From assembly GCA_944472135.2 (NCBI GenBank), contig OX235270.1, positions 73,417,168-73,481,167 on the forward strand: a stretch of DNA of 64,000 nt, in the 5' to 3' direction. The notes below the pieces were generated by a model. That model saw only the letters and a list, made by a program, of their open reading frames with translations. It was not told where the DNA came from and searched no databases. The stretch is from Trichobilharzia regenti. Lineage: Eukaryota; Platyhelminthes; Trematoda; Strigeidida; Schistosomatidae. This document shows, in pieces, positions 1-10,891 of the stretch. The translations under genes were made by a program, and so were the position numbers. The stretch's first letter is position 1. Each line of letters opens with the position of its first letter.

Positions 1-1700
1 TAGTTTGAATAAGTATCCTTCCTTCCAATCCTCACGTACCTTGCCCTCTTTCCACACCTTCTCTAGCAATGGAGTCATAAAGTCCGCTGTTGTCTCTGGG
101 TCCATTTCAATGCTTCTGCTGGGATTGCATCTGATCCTGCTGCTTTTCCAGCTTTTAGCATCTTGATTGCATTCATGACTTCTGATTTCGTCGGGGGGTC
201 GATGTTCACTGGTAGATCTGCTTCCGTTGCTGGTATTGTTGAGCGCGTTGCAGGTGGAGGTCGATTTAGAAGTCCTTTGAAGTGTTCAGTCCTGTGTTTT
301 CTTTGCTCCACCTCTTTGACAATTGACTTTCCATTGTCATCCTTTACTGGCTTAATCTGTGTCAAACTTTTTCCCGATAGGTGCCTAGTTGTTTGGTAGA
401 GTGTGGCGAGGTCTCCTTTGCCTGCAGCTTGTTCTGATTCATTTCCATGGCTTCATAATATTTTCTTTTGTCTTCCCTGCCACTCTGCTTTACTCTTTTG
501 TTCAATGTATTGTAGCTTGCATTCAACTCCTGTTTTTGTTGCTCATCGGTGCACTGGATAATCTTTTGTTTCACTATCCTTCTCTCTTCTATTAGTTTCC
601 AAGTGTCCATAGTGAGCCAATGTTTGTCCTGTCTCTTCTTTCTGCCTAGAACTTCCATGCAAAAAAAACTCCACACCGTTTTCAAGTTGTTCCAGTGCTT
701 TTCGACGCCGACATCTTCGCTAATGTTGATCTGTGCCTTGGCTTTGTCCCTTATGCTTGCAATGATGATGTCGTTTGTATCTTGGTCCTTCAGTTTTTAA
801 GTGTTGAACTTGGCTTGTGGTCTATCTGCAGCTCCTGATTCCCTGAAAGCTTTTAATTTGATTTGGATTGTCCCTTGTACGAGATAGTGGTCTGAGCCAA
901 CGTCTGCTCCTCTTCTTACTTTTTTGTCCAGTAGGCTGTGCCTCAAATTCCTTGAGCAGTATTGAGATGAAGTCAATTTGGTTTTGGTTTGCCCATCTGG
1001 TGACACCCATGTAGCCTTGTGGATATCTTTGTGTTTGTATACACTGCCACTAATCACTAGTTGGTTGAAGGCGCGGAAGTCGGCGAAGAGTTCTCCATTT
1101 TCATTTACCTCTCCGAGAGCTTCTCTACCCATGATGAGTTCCCTTCCTGTGTTGTCTGGTCCCAGTTTGGCATTCATGTCTCCCATTAGTATCTTAATGT
1201 CACTAGCTGGAGTATTGTCCATTGTTGCCTGTAGTTGTCTGTAGAATTCTTCTTTCTTCTCGAGGTCTGCGTTGTTTGTGGGTGCATAACATTGTATAAT
1301 TGACACTTTCCTTCCTTTGGAGTTGAATCTGGCGGTCATTATCCTGGACGAGATCGCCTCTCATTGCATCAGGGCCTTTGTTGCCGTTGGTGAAATTATG
1401 ATAGCCACGCCCTCAGTGTGCGTGTAGTTATCTTCTGGGTGACCGAAGTAGATCACTGACTCACCCGATGACAATTTGGTGAGTCTATCCCCATTCCATC
1501 TGCTTTTACATATTCCCAGTACTTGAATTCCGTATCTTTTCATCTCGTTTGCGATCTGGTCAGCTTTCCAAGTCTAGTACATAGTGCGAACGTTCCATGT
1601 CCCCACATAGACTTTTTCTTTAGCCGCACAGAGATTCATCGTGCTGAAGTTCCTGTAGCAACTTTGTTTACAGGGTGGGGTTGCTAGCCTCATGCCTAGG
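1..1700 (-). mobile_element. RTE-clade (SR2-like) non-LTR retrotransposon, 5' half, broken
   Basis: Read on the minus strand, the 5' leader (about 1700-1600) is followed by an APE-type endonuclease in two frames (1543-1361 and 1339-797), a linker (685-362) and the start of the reverse transcriptase (365-75). RT begins with a segment containing KAGKAAGSDAIPAEALKW. The endonuclease keeps GDMNAKLG and SDHYLV, the metal-binding and catalytic motifs of the family. Frame changes and stops separate the pieces, so it is not functional. The RT catalytic part lies beyond the left edge. RTE elements copy themselves by target-primed reverse transcription. The RTE assignment rests on motif recognition. 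Belonging to SR2 specifically is inference. Confidence 0.85.
797..1339 (-). pseudogene. RTE endonuclease domain fragment (180 codons)
   Basis: This is the largest open piece of the RTE copy. It encodes the central APE-like endonuclease: CYAPTN near the start, GDMNAKLG about 50 residues in, then a Thr/Trp-rich stretch and GSDHYLV near the end. These match the usual order of endonuclease motifs in RTE proteins. The N-terminal part lies in another frame at 1543-1361, so at least one frameshift has broken the ORF. The Met used here is simply the first available codon. Confidence 0.8.
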
Positions 1701-2318
1701 AAAGCAATTGTTACATTAAGATAAAGTTTAGAGAGAAGCGACCTTTTGGGTTGCTCCCCTTAAAATCGGAAAACGGGATAAAACAATCAAAACAACACCA
1801 GCAAGAGGAAAACAATTCACAGCAAAAAGCGACAACGATACAATACAACAACATGCAATATAGTTCAGCACAGTTAACTAAAATGATACCAAAACCACAG
1901 ACACACTGACTTGGACCAACTTGAACATATAAATCCAACAATATATACAATTATAGATATGAGTTATTGTTAATAGTCACATATGTCAAAAACTTTGTTA
2001 TAGATATTAGTAGTCGATGATATTATATCCAGAGGTTAAGTGTCCGAAAGTAAACGGATTGCAATAATTTCCAGAACTTTTTGGTGGGCAACAACAAAGA
2101 AATGAGAGTTTTATATAACACAGCAAAAAGTAACCCACTAGTCAAAAAGCGCGCTTCACTTGTATCTAGTGTAACGAAAATCCAGTAGTCATTGTGTATC
2201 TAAATTATGCAGTGAATTTTAAACTTTGAGACAGTCAACTTTTTACAGTACTTGTAAGCGCAAACAATAGATAAACATATAACCACATGAAAACCTTATT
2301 TTATTCTAATCATATCAG
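1701..2318. other. Presumed HBS1-like intron; no recognised gene
   Basis: AT-rich sequence between the 5' end of the RTE copy and the acceptor site at 2317-2318. No coding exon, RNA gene or repeat family was recognised. If upstream HBS1-like exons exist, they lie left of the window, so the RTE copy would be intronic too. Confidence 0.4.
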
Positions 2319-2530
2319 GTGATCTTGGCGGAAAACTGTTAGATCAGGTGGTAAAATTTGCATTCGCCGGTGATCAGGTGGCATTAATGTTGGCGGACAT
2401 AGATCCATTTCAAGCTTTAATTCCTGGTGATTTAATTACTGATCCCGATAATCCCATTCCTCCGGCCACATGTATATTAGCCAAAATGTTAGTATTCGCT
2501 ATACGACAGCCTATTACTAGAGGTTACCCT
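2319..2530 (+). CDS. HBS1L: HBS1-like GTPase, internal exon (beta-barrel domain 2)
   Basis: The exon lies between an acceptor (ATATCAG, ending 2318) and a donor (CCT|GTAAGT at 2531). It reads in one frame from the last two bases of a split codon. The product contains FAFAGDQVALMLADIDPF and, near the end, RQPITRGYP. In HBS1 proteins the same order occurs in domain 2 and the start of domain 3: a GDxVxLxL segment, then PITKGFPV. eRF3 and EF1A fit less well at these positions. HBS1 is a cytosolic EF1A-family GTPase that delivers Pelota/Dom34 to stalled ribosomes. The GTPase domain is not in the window. The exon ends in phase 0. Confidence 0.82.
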
Positions 2531-2979
2531 GTAAGTGTTATTGATTCCTTGTTATTATTATGGTGAAACATTTTTGTGTTTGATATATTTTCTATCTGAT
2601 TTCACTACCTGAAATATTGTTTTTCTGGTCACTTCGAAGTTTAGGAAACGGAAAGTGTGTATATTGTTCTTGTTACCCCGAAGCTTTACCATTGTCATAC
2701 TGTTTCGTCTTGAAATCTGAGTGAATTTCATTTTTCATCATTTATGCAGTGTGCTTGTGGACGTCGATTCACATGGGGTTAACAGCTTTCTTGTACGCAA
2801 TATATAGGTGCAAAGCTTCTTACGAACTACTTGTATTCACGTAACTTTGAGGAGAAAGTTTTTATCAATCAACTCATGAAAACCTTTGTACAGAAACAAG
2901 TTTTGTATTTTATATATTACAATTATGTCTTGGTGTTGGTATCGATTAGGAATATTGAGTCACTCAATAATTCATTTCA
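2531..2979 (+). other. HBS1-like intron, 5' part
   Basis: Unique-looking AT-rich intron sequence up to the 3' end of the split SINE. No other feature was seen. Confidence 0.5.
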
Positions 2980-3013
2980 TTTTATTCCTTTACGTTCCTA
3001 GTGAGACATAGGA

Positions 3014-3369
3014 TGTCAGCCACGTCTTGCAAACCGTTAATGCCCAGCTCTTGCTACGCTCGGGATCACGCTGTCGCTTGAAGTTTCTCAGAAACGCTTA
3101 GTAATAACGGACGAAAAAACCAAAACACCAATTGTTGACTCGAGGATTCTTTATTGTTACACCAACATATAAATCACGTATGACTAAGGTCTGTGAACAA
3201 ATATTACAATAATAAATCATAAGATTACTTCTGACGATGTTTTACTCTTCTTTCTGAACAGCGACCGATGAGACGATGACTGTCGTATTGATGCCTCCGC
3301 GAAAATTGGGGAAGTTGGTTTTGAGCAAACAACCATGAATTGATCGTTCAATCTTCAACTCCATTGACA
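3014..3369 (-). repeat. 3' LTR of BEL derivative copy A
   Basis: It begins TGTCAGCC and ends CCATTGACA on the + strand. An AATAAA signal is readable on the minus strand near 3150-3155. On the + strand it is followed by CTCCCCGG, so on the element's own strand a purine run (CCGGGGAG) directly precedes the LTR, as expected of a polypurine tract. Confidence 0.88.
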
Positions 3370-4325
3370 CTCCCCGGCAAAAAAGGGATCCAACCCTTTT
3401 TTCCTTCACGACCAATACACGTTGACTTGGATGCCATTGCGAGAACCTGGGTCACACGGACAGAGCTGAAATGGAAAACAAACAGAAAAGCCAACACACC
3501 ACAAGCATACCCACAGCACAATCTCACACATCGCTGACGACCTGCGCCTCCAGACAGAGACCTCTCTTGACATCTTGCAACACAATCGCCACTTGCTAGA
3601 ATGACTCTTGCAGAATGCAACGTGACCATAGCACCACCTCACGATACTCTACGCACATCCTCTTATCTACTCATTACCAATTACCACTGAAATCGCTTGT
3701 CACTCATTCTGCCTCAGTTCTAGTAGCGGTGACGCATGCGAGCCTCAGTCGTTTACACTCTTTCTCCCCGGCGTGTCGGACCGCAGCTAACAATTATCTC
3801 CGTGTGCATTTCATTCTCAGCAATAGCCTAGCCTCCCCGGCGTATACGACCCATCTGCTGTCCTTAACATCAATCAATTCATTCATGGATGTAGAAGACT
3901 CGAAACAACTTCAGAAGTAATCACGACGAAAATTTTAACAAAATTACGCAATAACAACAAGGTACGAAAACAACGAGTAAACACAATGAATCCAAAAAAC
4001 ACCAATTGATATGACACACCACACGTATATACAAACAGTACACACAAACTCGCGGATCATGTCTTGATGGAATTCCTTTGAAGAATCGCAGGACTTACAG
4101 CAGTACGCCTACAACCCTCCACAGGTTGACGATTGTAAGTTGTGGAATGTCCGGAAACAAACAAGATTAACCACTAATTACAATAATTGGAACTCACACA
4201 ATTATTTAACACATACATATGTACAATCAACACATCAAATGTTGTGGATTCCGGCATGACAAACTACCCTTGAAGAACTGTAGGACTTACACCAGTACGC
4301 CTACAACCCTTTTCAGGTTGACGCT

Positions 4326-5102
4326 CTAGGTTGGAAAATCGTCGCAGAGTTCATTTGCTAACTTCCTTTTATGAGCTATATCCTCAAATCTGAACGGCAA
4401 CTCGCTCATGCCATTGTATCGTGGAATATAGATGACGAACAAACATACGACGCATCTGGTCAACCAAGCGTAGAAACAGAGTAATTTACACCAAAGATAA
4501 AAACATTCAAATAGTAACTTGAAACTAGAAATGCCTTTATTCATGCAAGTCAATTTAACAATTACTCTCTCGTTTAAACTTGGCTTATCCACACTAAACT
4601 GAGCAATATCTTTCGTCTTTTCAAATGCAACAATACTATCATAGTCATTGCTGAAGATACTAGAGTTGATGGGCGTCTGTTTCATTGTGGATGACAGCAC
4701 CAACGACGACTGATTGATACCAGTTGATGAAGTTGGCGGTGTATCAGAAGCTGTTGTTGATCGACTTTCAGAAAGTTGTTCACCTCCAAGACCATCACCA
4801 CTGCCGTCTTTTACTATCAGCTCCGGCTTAGCACTAGCATTTGATGATAGGTGGGCTACATGCTGATCAATCACACTGACGGTCTCACAAATATCCATAA
4901 CTTCTGCAACTGCATCTGCGTTCAATTCTACTTCACGTTCAAGTTGTACAGAAACTTTGTTCAACTTAGCAGTAGTAGGCATATCCCTCATCTCATCATG
5001 ATCAACCAAAGACAACTGTGAAGTATCATGATCATTATCACGAATATTCACTTTACCGTCAACTTTATTATTTTCAAACTCTTTAATAACAGAAGTAGAC
5101 AA
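4326..5102 (-). pseudogene. BEL derivative copy A, C-terminal ORF (258 codons)
   Basis: The ORF matches the last 260 or so residues of the long ORF in copy C1 (52769-51171). It has an acidic and Ser/Thr-rich first part, then a hydrophobic segment (contains LWCKLLCFYAWL and CLFVIYI), then PFRFEDIAH and the terminal CDDFPT. The upstream part is disrupted by stops and a deletion. The hydrophobic segment aligns with the linker between RNase H and integrase in the intact BEL polyprotein. Its role is unknown. Confidence 0.7.
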
Positions 5103-5337
5103 TTTTGGTTCCTCCTCGCAAATCCTAAAAGGTTTTTTAACTTCACTCTGACTAGTAATACCTTGTTAACTTGTAGGGTTAGAACTGGACTCTGAAGCAG
5201 CAACTCTATTCTGTGACACTATTCAACAATGGCTTACCAGTTGCAACTACAGACTTCTTCACAGCACCGTTATCGTCACACAATTCGGAGTCAGGCCTGG
5301 AGTTTATTTGATGTTGACTACCGTTACCTTTGACAGC

Positions 5338-5754
5338 TTAGTATACGTTCCTTACAATCATTGAAGGTCTTCCAGACCTTTGACGTAATATGCTCATAGC
5401 CTCAGCGTATCCCTCATTAGGGGACATGAGCTTACAGCACTTTATAGCTCTTGAAGCATCTCCAGTGCAATACCTCGTCAAATACATCAATTTCAATTCA
5501 TCATTTAATAAAACACCACTCAACATGATCTCAAACTCCTTTACAAATTGTAAATAATCGGCCGGGTTTCCATCAAAACACCGTGGTTCTAATTTAGGGA
5601 GTTTGATGTTCCTATTATCCCTGAACGGCGAAACAGTAACATCAACCATATCATGCTTAACATCAGACACATCGTTACAATTAACAGACAAGTCACAATG
5701 GCTTACTTTCCTGTTTGCATCCAAGACACTCTGTCCCTTCTTTGACCCAGGCAT
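5338..5754 (-). pseudogene. BEL derivative copy A, gag N-terminus (138 codons)
   Basis: It starts MPGSKKGQSVLDANRK, the conserved start of all copies in the window, and contains FDGNPADYLQFVKEFE, typical of the BEL/Pao gag region (DUF1759-like). It runs through MSILRQR and stops at a codon that is Glu in the intact copy (GAA to TAA). A deletion follows. Unlike copies C1, C2 and D, copy A lacks the amber or frameshift near codon 114. Confidence 0.8.
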
Positions 5755-5898
5755 TGTTGAACCTGACCCAATTCCAAAAACGTTCCAGATATTGCTTGTT
5801 CAAAGAGGACTTGACCGGCACCAGGAAAAATGAACGGCGACTATCCAAACTTTCACCAACTGTTTGAATCCGCCAGATCTGTTTCCATCGTCAGAAAC

Positions 5899-6256
5899 TG
5901 TCAATCACGTCTCGTAAACCGTTAATGCCCAGCTCTCGCTACGCTCGGGATCACGCTGTCGCTTGAAGTTTCTCAGAAACGCTTAGCAATAACGGACGAA
6001 AAAACCAAAACATCAATTGTTGACTTGAGGATTCTTTATTGTTACACCAACATATAAATCACGTATGACTAAGGTCTGTGAACAAATATTACGATAATAA
6101 ATCATAATATTACTTCTGACGGTTTACTGCTGACTTCTTCCTGAACAGCGACTGATGAGACGATGACTGTCGTATTGATGCCCCCGCGAAAATTGGGGAA
6201 GTTGGTTTTGAGCAAACAACCATGAATTGATCGTTCAATCTTCAACTACATTGACA
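5899..6256 (-). repeat. 5' LTR of BEL derivative copy A
   Basis: It begins TGTCAATCACG and ends ACATTGACA on the + strand. It is highly similar to 3014-3369, but its primer-side end differs from the outer end of the other LTR (TGTCAATC versus TGTCAGCC). Confidence 0.88.
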
Positions 6257-6458
6257 TAGGGCTTCAATTTATAGCTTTGAAGTTTCGGTAGCAGTGGTAT
6301 GTATTTTCATGGAATTGGCTGCTAGCCTCATAGTCGACCTTCCTTTATTATCAGCCTTATAACCGGTTTAACGAGGTAAAAGAGTGCGTCGACGGGGGAT
6401 CGAACCTGAATCACATGCGTAGTTGGCGAGCATTCTAATGCTGTGTCACCGACGCACT

Positions 6459-8036
6459 ATGTTTTTGGCAACCATTTCTATTTTGTACATTAGATTGGTA
6501 GTCGACCTCTGTATCCTTTATTATTTCACCGTCAATCGATTGTTATGATTCAGATGGTGAAGAAGCTTCTTATTTTTCCTACTTTCACATATATATATAT
6601 TACTAGTACTAGCTTTAAATGTGTCTTGTGACTGGATTGATGACAAGTAAAATCAATTATTTGTCCTAATTCGTTGTTTTCTCGTTGGTTGTTCATGTAG
6701 TAAGAGTAAGGAAAGTCTTGAAAATAATTTATGTCTGAACCAAGCTCAACAATAGAGTTCGTATTCAGTTCTTACAATATTGCAGTGTTTTAAGCATTCG
6801 ATTGAAAAATCGGACCGTTTGTGCGTAGAAATGCTGTGCACAGCCGTCTCTTCCTTATTTAGTAAACTCACTTGATGATTACTGTGTATCATGTTTCATC
6901 TAAAAAAATTCTACTCTACAGTTTTAAATTCATAGTGTGAGCAAAGTTAATGCTTTTCAGCCCCTAGGTACTATATAGGTTTTGCCCTATGTTTATATTA
7001 CCACTGACCTTTTATTATCTTTTAGTAAGATGAGAAATGAAGTGTTACTCAACAATTATTTGAATTTCCCTGCAGCTGAAAATGAGCCAGATATATTTTG
7101 TTTAGGAAAGTGATACTATCTTCCTGTCTAAATGCAACTGGGTATGAGCTCGTAATCCAGTTGCTGGATGTCAAGGGGTCCCTAGATCAATGAGCGACAG
7201 CTCCAGAAGTTGTAAACATGAGCATAAGGTTCCTCATTGTTTTAAACTATTTTGTAGTCAACCATGACTACTATTGTTCACAAGTTGAAATTTGTCAATA
7301 TTTGTAAATTTCGGTGCATATTCAATCGTAATCTTTTCGCAATGGTATCATTTCAATATAGTTTTTAACTTCTGATTGTAGAACGATGTGATAGTGTGCC
7401 GTTTCCCTACCAGTAGTTCTTACATTTTACCTCTTCCTTTCTTAAGGAATTGCGTATGAAGTTTATTATGTTTTTAGAAATGATACTTTTACTTCTTTTA
7501 AACAAGTTTACAGACACGATAAAGGTGTTCATTGCGTAAATAAGTGCTTATGTAGTGTCTGTTTCTATAAAGTGTTTACTGTACTCTGAAATCAATCTGG
7601 CTAAATTACAAGTGTCATTACAATCCACTGAGTTTGCATTTTTCTTCACTGAAACTTTAAGATGGGGTGTCAGTTTTGTTAATTTATCAGAAAAATCTTT
7701 TTATGAAAGTACTTGATGCAGAACTTTGTACTACCTGAGAACACTTAATTCACGAAAGTGAATCCCAATGGCTGTTCATCTACTAATCTGAGAAGAGTTG
7801 TTCTTGTCTGTGGTGCCGAGCAATAACTTTACAGTGACCGCAATAGAAATCCTCAGCTGTCTGTAAAATAGAACTTTCCATGGAGTGTGTTTTTATACAA
7901 TCGACAACCAATCAACCGTGCTAAAATTACCAAAGTTTGATCAGAAGGCAGCTAGCTAGCACAGTGGGGTTAGTATCAATATATTCTAGTGCACAAAAAC
8001 ATAAATGCATTTAGCAAGATGGATTGATTATCCTGT
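6459..8036 (+). other. HBS1-like intron, middle part
   Basis: AT-rich sequence with a short (AT)n run near 6587-6604. No ORF with recognisable similarity, no RNA gene and no further repeat family were found. Confidence 0.5.
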
Positions 8037-8267
8037 GTGCGTCGGTGGCATAGCGGTTGGGACGCTCACCGACCATGCACATGGTCCGGGGTTCGATCCC
8101 CGGCCGACGCACTCCTTTACCTCGCTAAGCCAGAAATAATTCTGGTAAAGAGGAAAGGTTGGGAATGGGGCTAGCAACCCCATCCTGTAAAATAAAAAAA
8201 ACTGCTACAGAAACTTCAAGCTACTAGCTTGAAGCCCTATGTTCCAATGGGGAACATGAAGGAAAAA
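8037..8267 (+). repeat. Intact tRNA-headed SINE, family 1
   Basis: The head (8037-8112) reads as a tRNA-like molecule: acceptor arms GCGTCGG and CCGACGC, an A-box-like TGGCATAGCGG, and a canonical B-box GGTTCGATCCC. These are RNA polymerase III internal promoter elements. The body contains GGGGCTAGCAACCCC and AACTGCTACAGAAACTT, also present in the 5' leaders of the RTE copies at 1700-1640 and about 16175-16225. It ends in two hairpins (8214-8234 with 10-bp arms; 8240-8256 with arms TGTTCC and GGAACA). It lies in the HBS1-like intron, in the same orientation as the gene. Confidence 0.8.
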
Positions 8268-8386
8268 TTTGATTATCTAGTATGATCTCGTCTCTTCATC
8301 ATTCTCTCTGTATTGCGCATATGTGTGGTCATTAGAAGTCCTTATGAGGTTTGTAATTATGATATCATCATTATTACTACTTTTAG

Positions 8387-8490
8387 GTAATATACCATTA
8401 CAATTGTACTAGTGTAGCAGCCAATATTACTAAACTGAAGTCTATGACTCACAAAGAAAATAAAGTGGAGAAGACTGTTAAAAAGCCAAG
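8387..8490 (+). CDS. HBS1L: HBS1-like GTPase, exon in domain 3
   Basis: The acceptor TTTTAG ends at 8386 and the donor AAG|GTTAGT begins at 8491. Joined in phase 0 to the previous exon, it encodes VIYHYNCTSVAANITKLKS and then a Lys-rich stretch ending in KKPR. HBS1 family members have PVLLHYQ, a variable helix and KKKPKF at the same place. The exon ends with two bases of an Arg codon. The match is short, but order, phase and splice signals agree with the neighbouring exons. Confidence 0.82.
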
Positions 8491-9129
8491 GTTAGTTATT
8501 TGTATACTGTTATTTTTGTGCTATGTAACTGTCAGTCATTTCACTATCTGTGTGTGTGTGTGCTGAAACACGAAGGCTCGATTACCTGTTTTCTGTCTAA
8601 GGAACTCAGTCATTATTTGCATTACCATAAAGACTCTACGATGTGATGTAAAATGTGTAATACATTAATATTATGAAGGGATAAAGATGTCAGAACAGTA
8701 AAATCATTAGTTGTGTAAAATGCATTCCAAGACTAATTACATAATTTTCCCAACATAAAATTCATTAGACAATACTGAGTTTTACTTCAAGTCAAGACGT
8801 AAACAAGGGGCTTAAATCGAAGATATGTACTTCCTATGGAATTCAACCGTTTTGTGGATGATCACTCTAATACAAATAAGTGTTTAGCACTACTTTTTAA
8901 ACAGAGAACTTATTGAAATCGTCGGTGATTGTTACTGATTTTGGCAGGACTACCTCCTTACATGATACAACTTCATGCAATTATCCAGGAGTGTGGCGAA
9001 CACGCCTGGATACTATGCCTAACACAATTCCAATTCTTTAGAATGAGTGTTTCATACCTAAATCATTTATTAAATAACAGTCCTTTCAGGTGTCGGAAAT
9101 CTTATGATCATGCTGATTTGGTACCATCT
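8491..9129 (+). other. HBS1-like intron
   Basis: AT-rich intron sequence with a (GT)n run near 8544-8560. The only open frame (8929-9153) merges into the Penelope fragment and is not recognised. Confidence 0.45.
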
Positions 9130-9840
9130 TTTATTTCGTTGCCTTCTCGTTAACTGCCAAACCTTGAAAGAACAAAGTTGAAGCATGCAATCGACGAAAC
9201 ATCTTCCTACTGTTGTTATGTTGATGACACATTTATAGTGTGCAAAAATGAAAGTCATGCTTCACACTTACTAAGATAATTCAATGGTACACACGCCAAT
9301 ATTGAGTTCACTATGGAACATGAAAGTGACGGAAAGTTTCACTTCCTCGACATCGCCATGGAACGCCTAGAAGGCGGTAGTCTTGAAAAGTCAATTTATC
9401 GAAAGCTCACATGGGAAGGACAATATTTGCATTTTAGTAGCTTTTTCCAAATAGCTTTAAACGTGGTCTAGTCAAGACTCTGAACTATAGAGCGAGGAGA
9501 ATATGCTCTATGGCGAAACTAGAGGAGGAGTTTGAGTTCCTTGAAAAGATATTGAAGAGAAATGGGTATCCTCAAAGGTTCATCAACAAGTATGGAAGAT
9601 CTGAAGTCACAAATTTAAAACAAATCACAGTGGGTAAAAAAGCCAGTCTACGTTCAGCTTGACTACAAAGGTGAAAACATTGCAGCGATGATCAACAGAA
9701 GGCTGAGTACATCACTAGCCATGGCCTATCCTGCAGCTAAGCTAGTTCGCGTCTATCGGACAACTTGTTTCCTGGTGCAATCACTGAAATGTGTTAGAGG
9801 TCATACCATGTGTACAAATCAGGATATTTTGGGAACCTAA
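9130..9840 (+). pseudogene. Penelope-like element, RT C-terminal fragment
   Basis: Three-frame reading gives CYVDDTFIVC (RT active site YVDD), then IEFTMEHE, FHFLDIAMER, YRKLTWEGQYLHF, and later GENIAAMINRRL and RVYRTT. This succession is typical of the Penelope-like RT palm, thumb and linker. Stops and frameshifts are frequent, and the GIY-YIG endonuclease was not found. It lies inside the HBS1-like intron on the same strand. Confidence 0.75.
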
Positions 9841-10183
9841 GCTATTCACGGTTATTGGTGGACTGTTGAAATCAGTGTTTCTGAACAGATAGGCTTCTTC
9901 ACGATAGTTTATCGAGTTAGTGTTCGTCGACATAATAAACAAAGTGTTTTGTTTTTGTCTGGATTTTATAGCCTATACGTTTGGTAATATAATTTAATTT
10001 GTAAGTTTCGAATCGACAGTTTACGTACCTGACTAGACTGGTTGTATTTCAAAGTTACAACTTTTTTGTAAGACTTTCGTGAAAAACTGCTCTTGTTCTA
10101 GTATTCGCCCCTGATTTTCAGAGTTTTTCATCCGCTAATGTGTGAACACTTTTCTGGATATAATACTGTCTGACCTTTTTTAG

Positions 10184-10328
10184 ATGTCTTTTGGGGAACT
10201 GTACAGCTGATGTAGTGTTGACGTTCGAAAGACCAATCTGTGTAGAAACATACGAAAAGTGTAAAGCTCTTGGGAGGTTTATGCTTCGTGTGGGCGGTGA
10301 ATCAATAGCTGGCGGTACTGTTACAATG
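10184..10328 (+). CDS. HBS1L: HBS1-like GTPase, exon in domain 3 (near C-terminus)
   Basis: The acceptor CCTTTTTTAG ends at 10183 and completes the split Arg codon. The exon encodes ADVVLTFERPICVE followed by ALGRFMLRVGGESIAGG and TVTM. HBS1 proteins end with the same block (RPIALE, then GRFMLRYGGSTIAAG). This is the strongest evidence that the gene is HBS1-like. The donor ATG|GTGGGT begins at 10329. Without splicing the frame runs through to 10397, past the usual end of the family, so a short last exon is expected. Confidence 0.85.
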
Positions 10329-10867
10329 GTGGGTGAATTTCTTCTTATTCATGAAATTTATGCTTTCAAGTTTTTAAAAAGAAATTATTTTCATTGACAT
10401 TATTTTCTCATCAATGTAGGAATGTACGAACTTTTCATTACTTTGTGCTAGTCCAGTTCCTTGTATTGTAACGTAATTTTGGTTTCGAATGCGACCATTG
10501 ATCATTTATGCACTTATTAGAATGTCCAAATGGTCTGTGAGACATCAAGCGTCCTGTGCACAGGTTACTGCATCCTACTGTATTTAGTTGAAGAAAAAGC
10601 TAAATATGATCCGGTCAAGACATGCTACCTAACCACATAACTAGTCGATAAAACAATAATGTAGTATTCCAAACCTTTACCTTAAGCTGGCATTGAGAAC
10701 AGTTCATGTTTCGTAGTAGTGTGCAAAATTTATGTTTGTCAGCTTTAAATTATGGGGTGGTCAGCATTGACAACGATATCGCATTACACTCATCCTTTAT
10801 CTATTTCCATCCTGTAATATTTCTCTATATTTTTCGTAAACACAATGGCTCAGTTTTATTGCTTCAG

Positions 10868-10891
10868 GTATGGAAGCGTGGTGTCTCGTAG
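10868..10891 (+). CDS. HBS1L: HBS1-like GTPase, probable terminal micro-exon
   Basis: A pyrimidine-rich acceptor (TTTTATTGCTTCAG, ending 10867) is followed in phase 0 by seven codons and a stop, VWKRGVS*. This would complete a C-terminus of the length expected after the GRFMLR block. The residues are not conserved enough to prove it, so this rests on splice signal, phase and length. An alternative is read-through of the preceding donor to a stop at 10397. Confidence 0.5.
   Translation, partial: VWKRGVS

Larger units (their letters stand above)
3014..6256 (-). mobile_element. Non-autonomous BEL/Pao derivative, copy A
   Basis: Two LTRs (3014-3369 and 5899-6256) enclose 2.5 kb carrying a gag-like start and a C-terminal ORF but no protease, RT or integrase. 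Flanks TAGGA (3009-3013) and TAGGG (6257-6261) look like a 5-bp target duplication with one change. The gag part is closer to the autonomous copy at 36489-42958, while the C-terminal part is closer to the other short copies, so copy A may be a recombinant or an intermediate. A further internal deletion joins the middle of gag to the acidic region. The 3' module is present twice (about 4069-4135 and 4256-4330). Confidence 0.85.
2980..6458 (-). mobile_element. tRNA-headed SINE (family 1) split by an LTR element
   Basis: The tRNA-like head (6383-6458, minus) and most of the body (6257-6382) lie right of the LTR element. The last 30 or so bases of the body (about 2980-3013) lie left of it. The split ends align with the intact SINE at 8037-8267: its 3' end reads CCCTATGTTCC, and the two halves here are the reverse complement of that sequence on either side of the insertion. 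The head keeps a recognisable B-box (GGATCGAACC on the + strand). This is a retroposon, not a working tRNA gene. Confidence 0.75.

Noticed and set aside
6140..6195. Possible hammerhead ribozyme (CTGATGAG followed by GCGAAAA) in the BEL LTR
   Set aside because: Schistosomes carry hammerhead SINEs, but here the required GAAA does not follow a proper stem II, and the other LTR copies read CCGATGAG or CCAATGAG, so the core is not conserved.
8037..8112. Functional tRNA gene
   Set aside because: Promoter boxes are present, but the D and anticodon arms do not fold normally, the sequence continues into a SINE body, and diverged copies occur elsewhere in the window.
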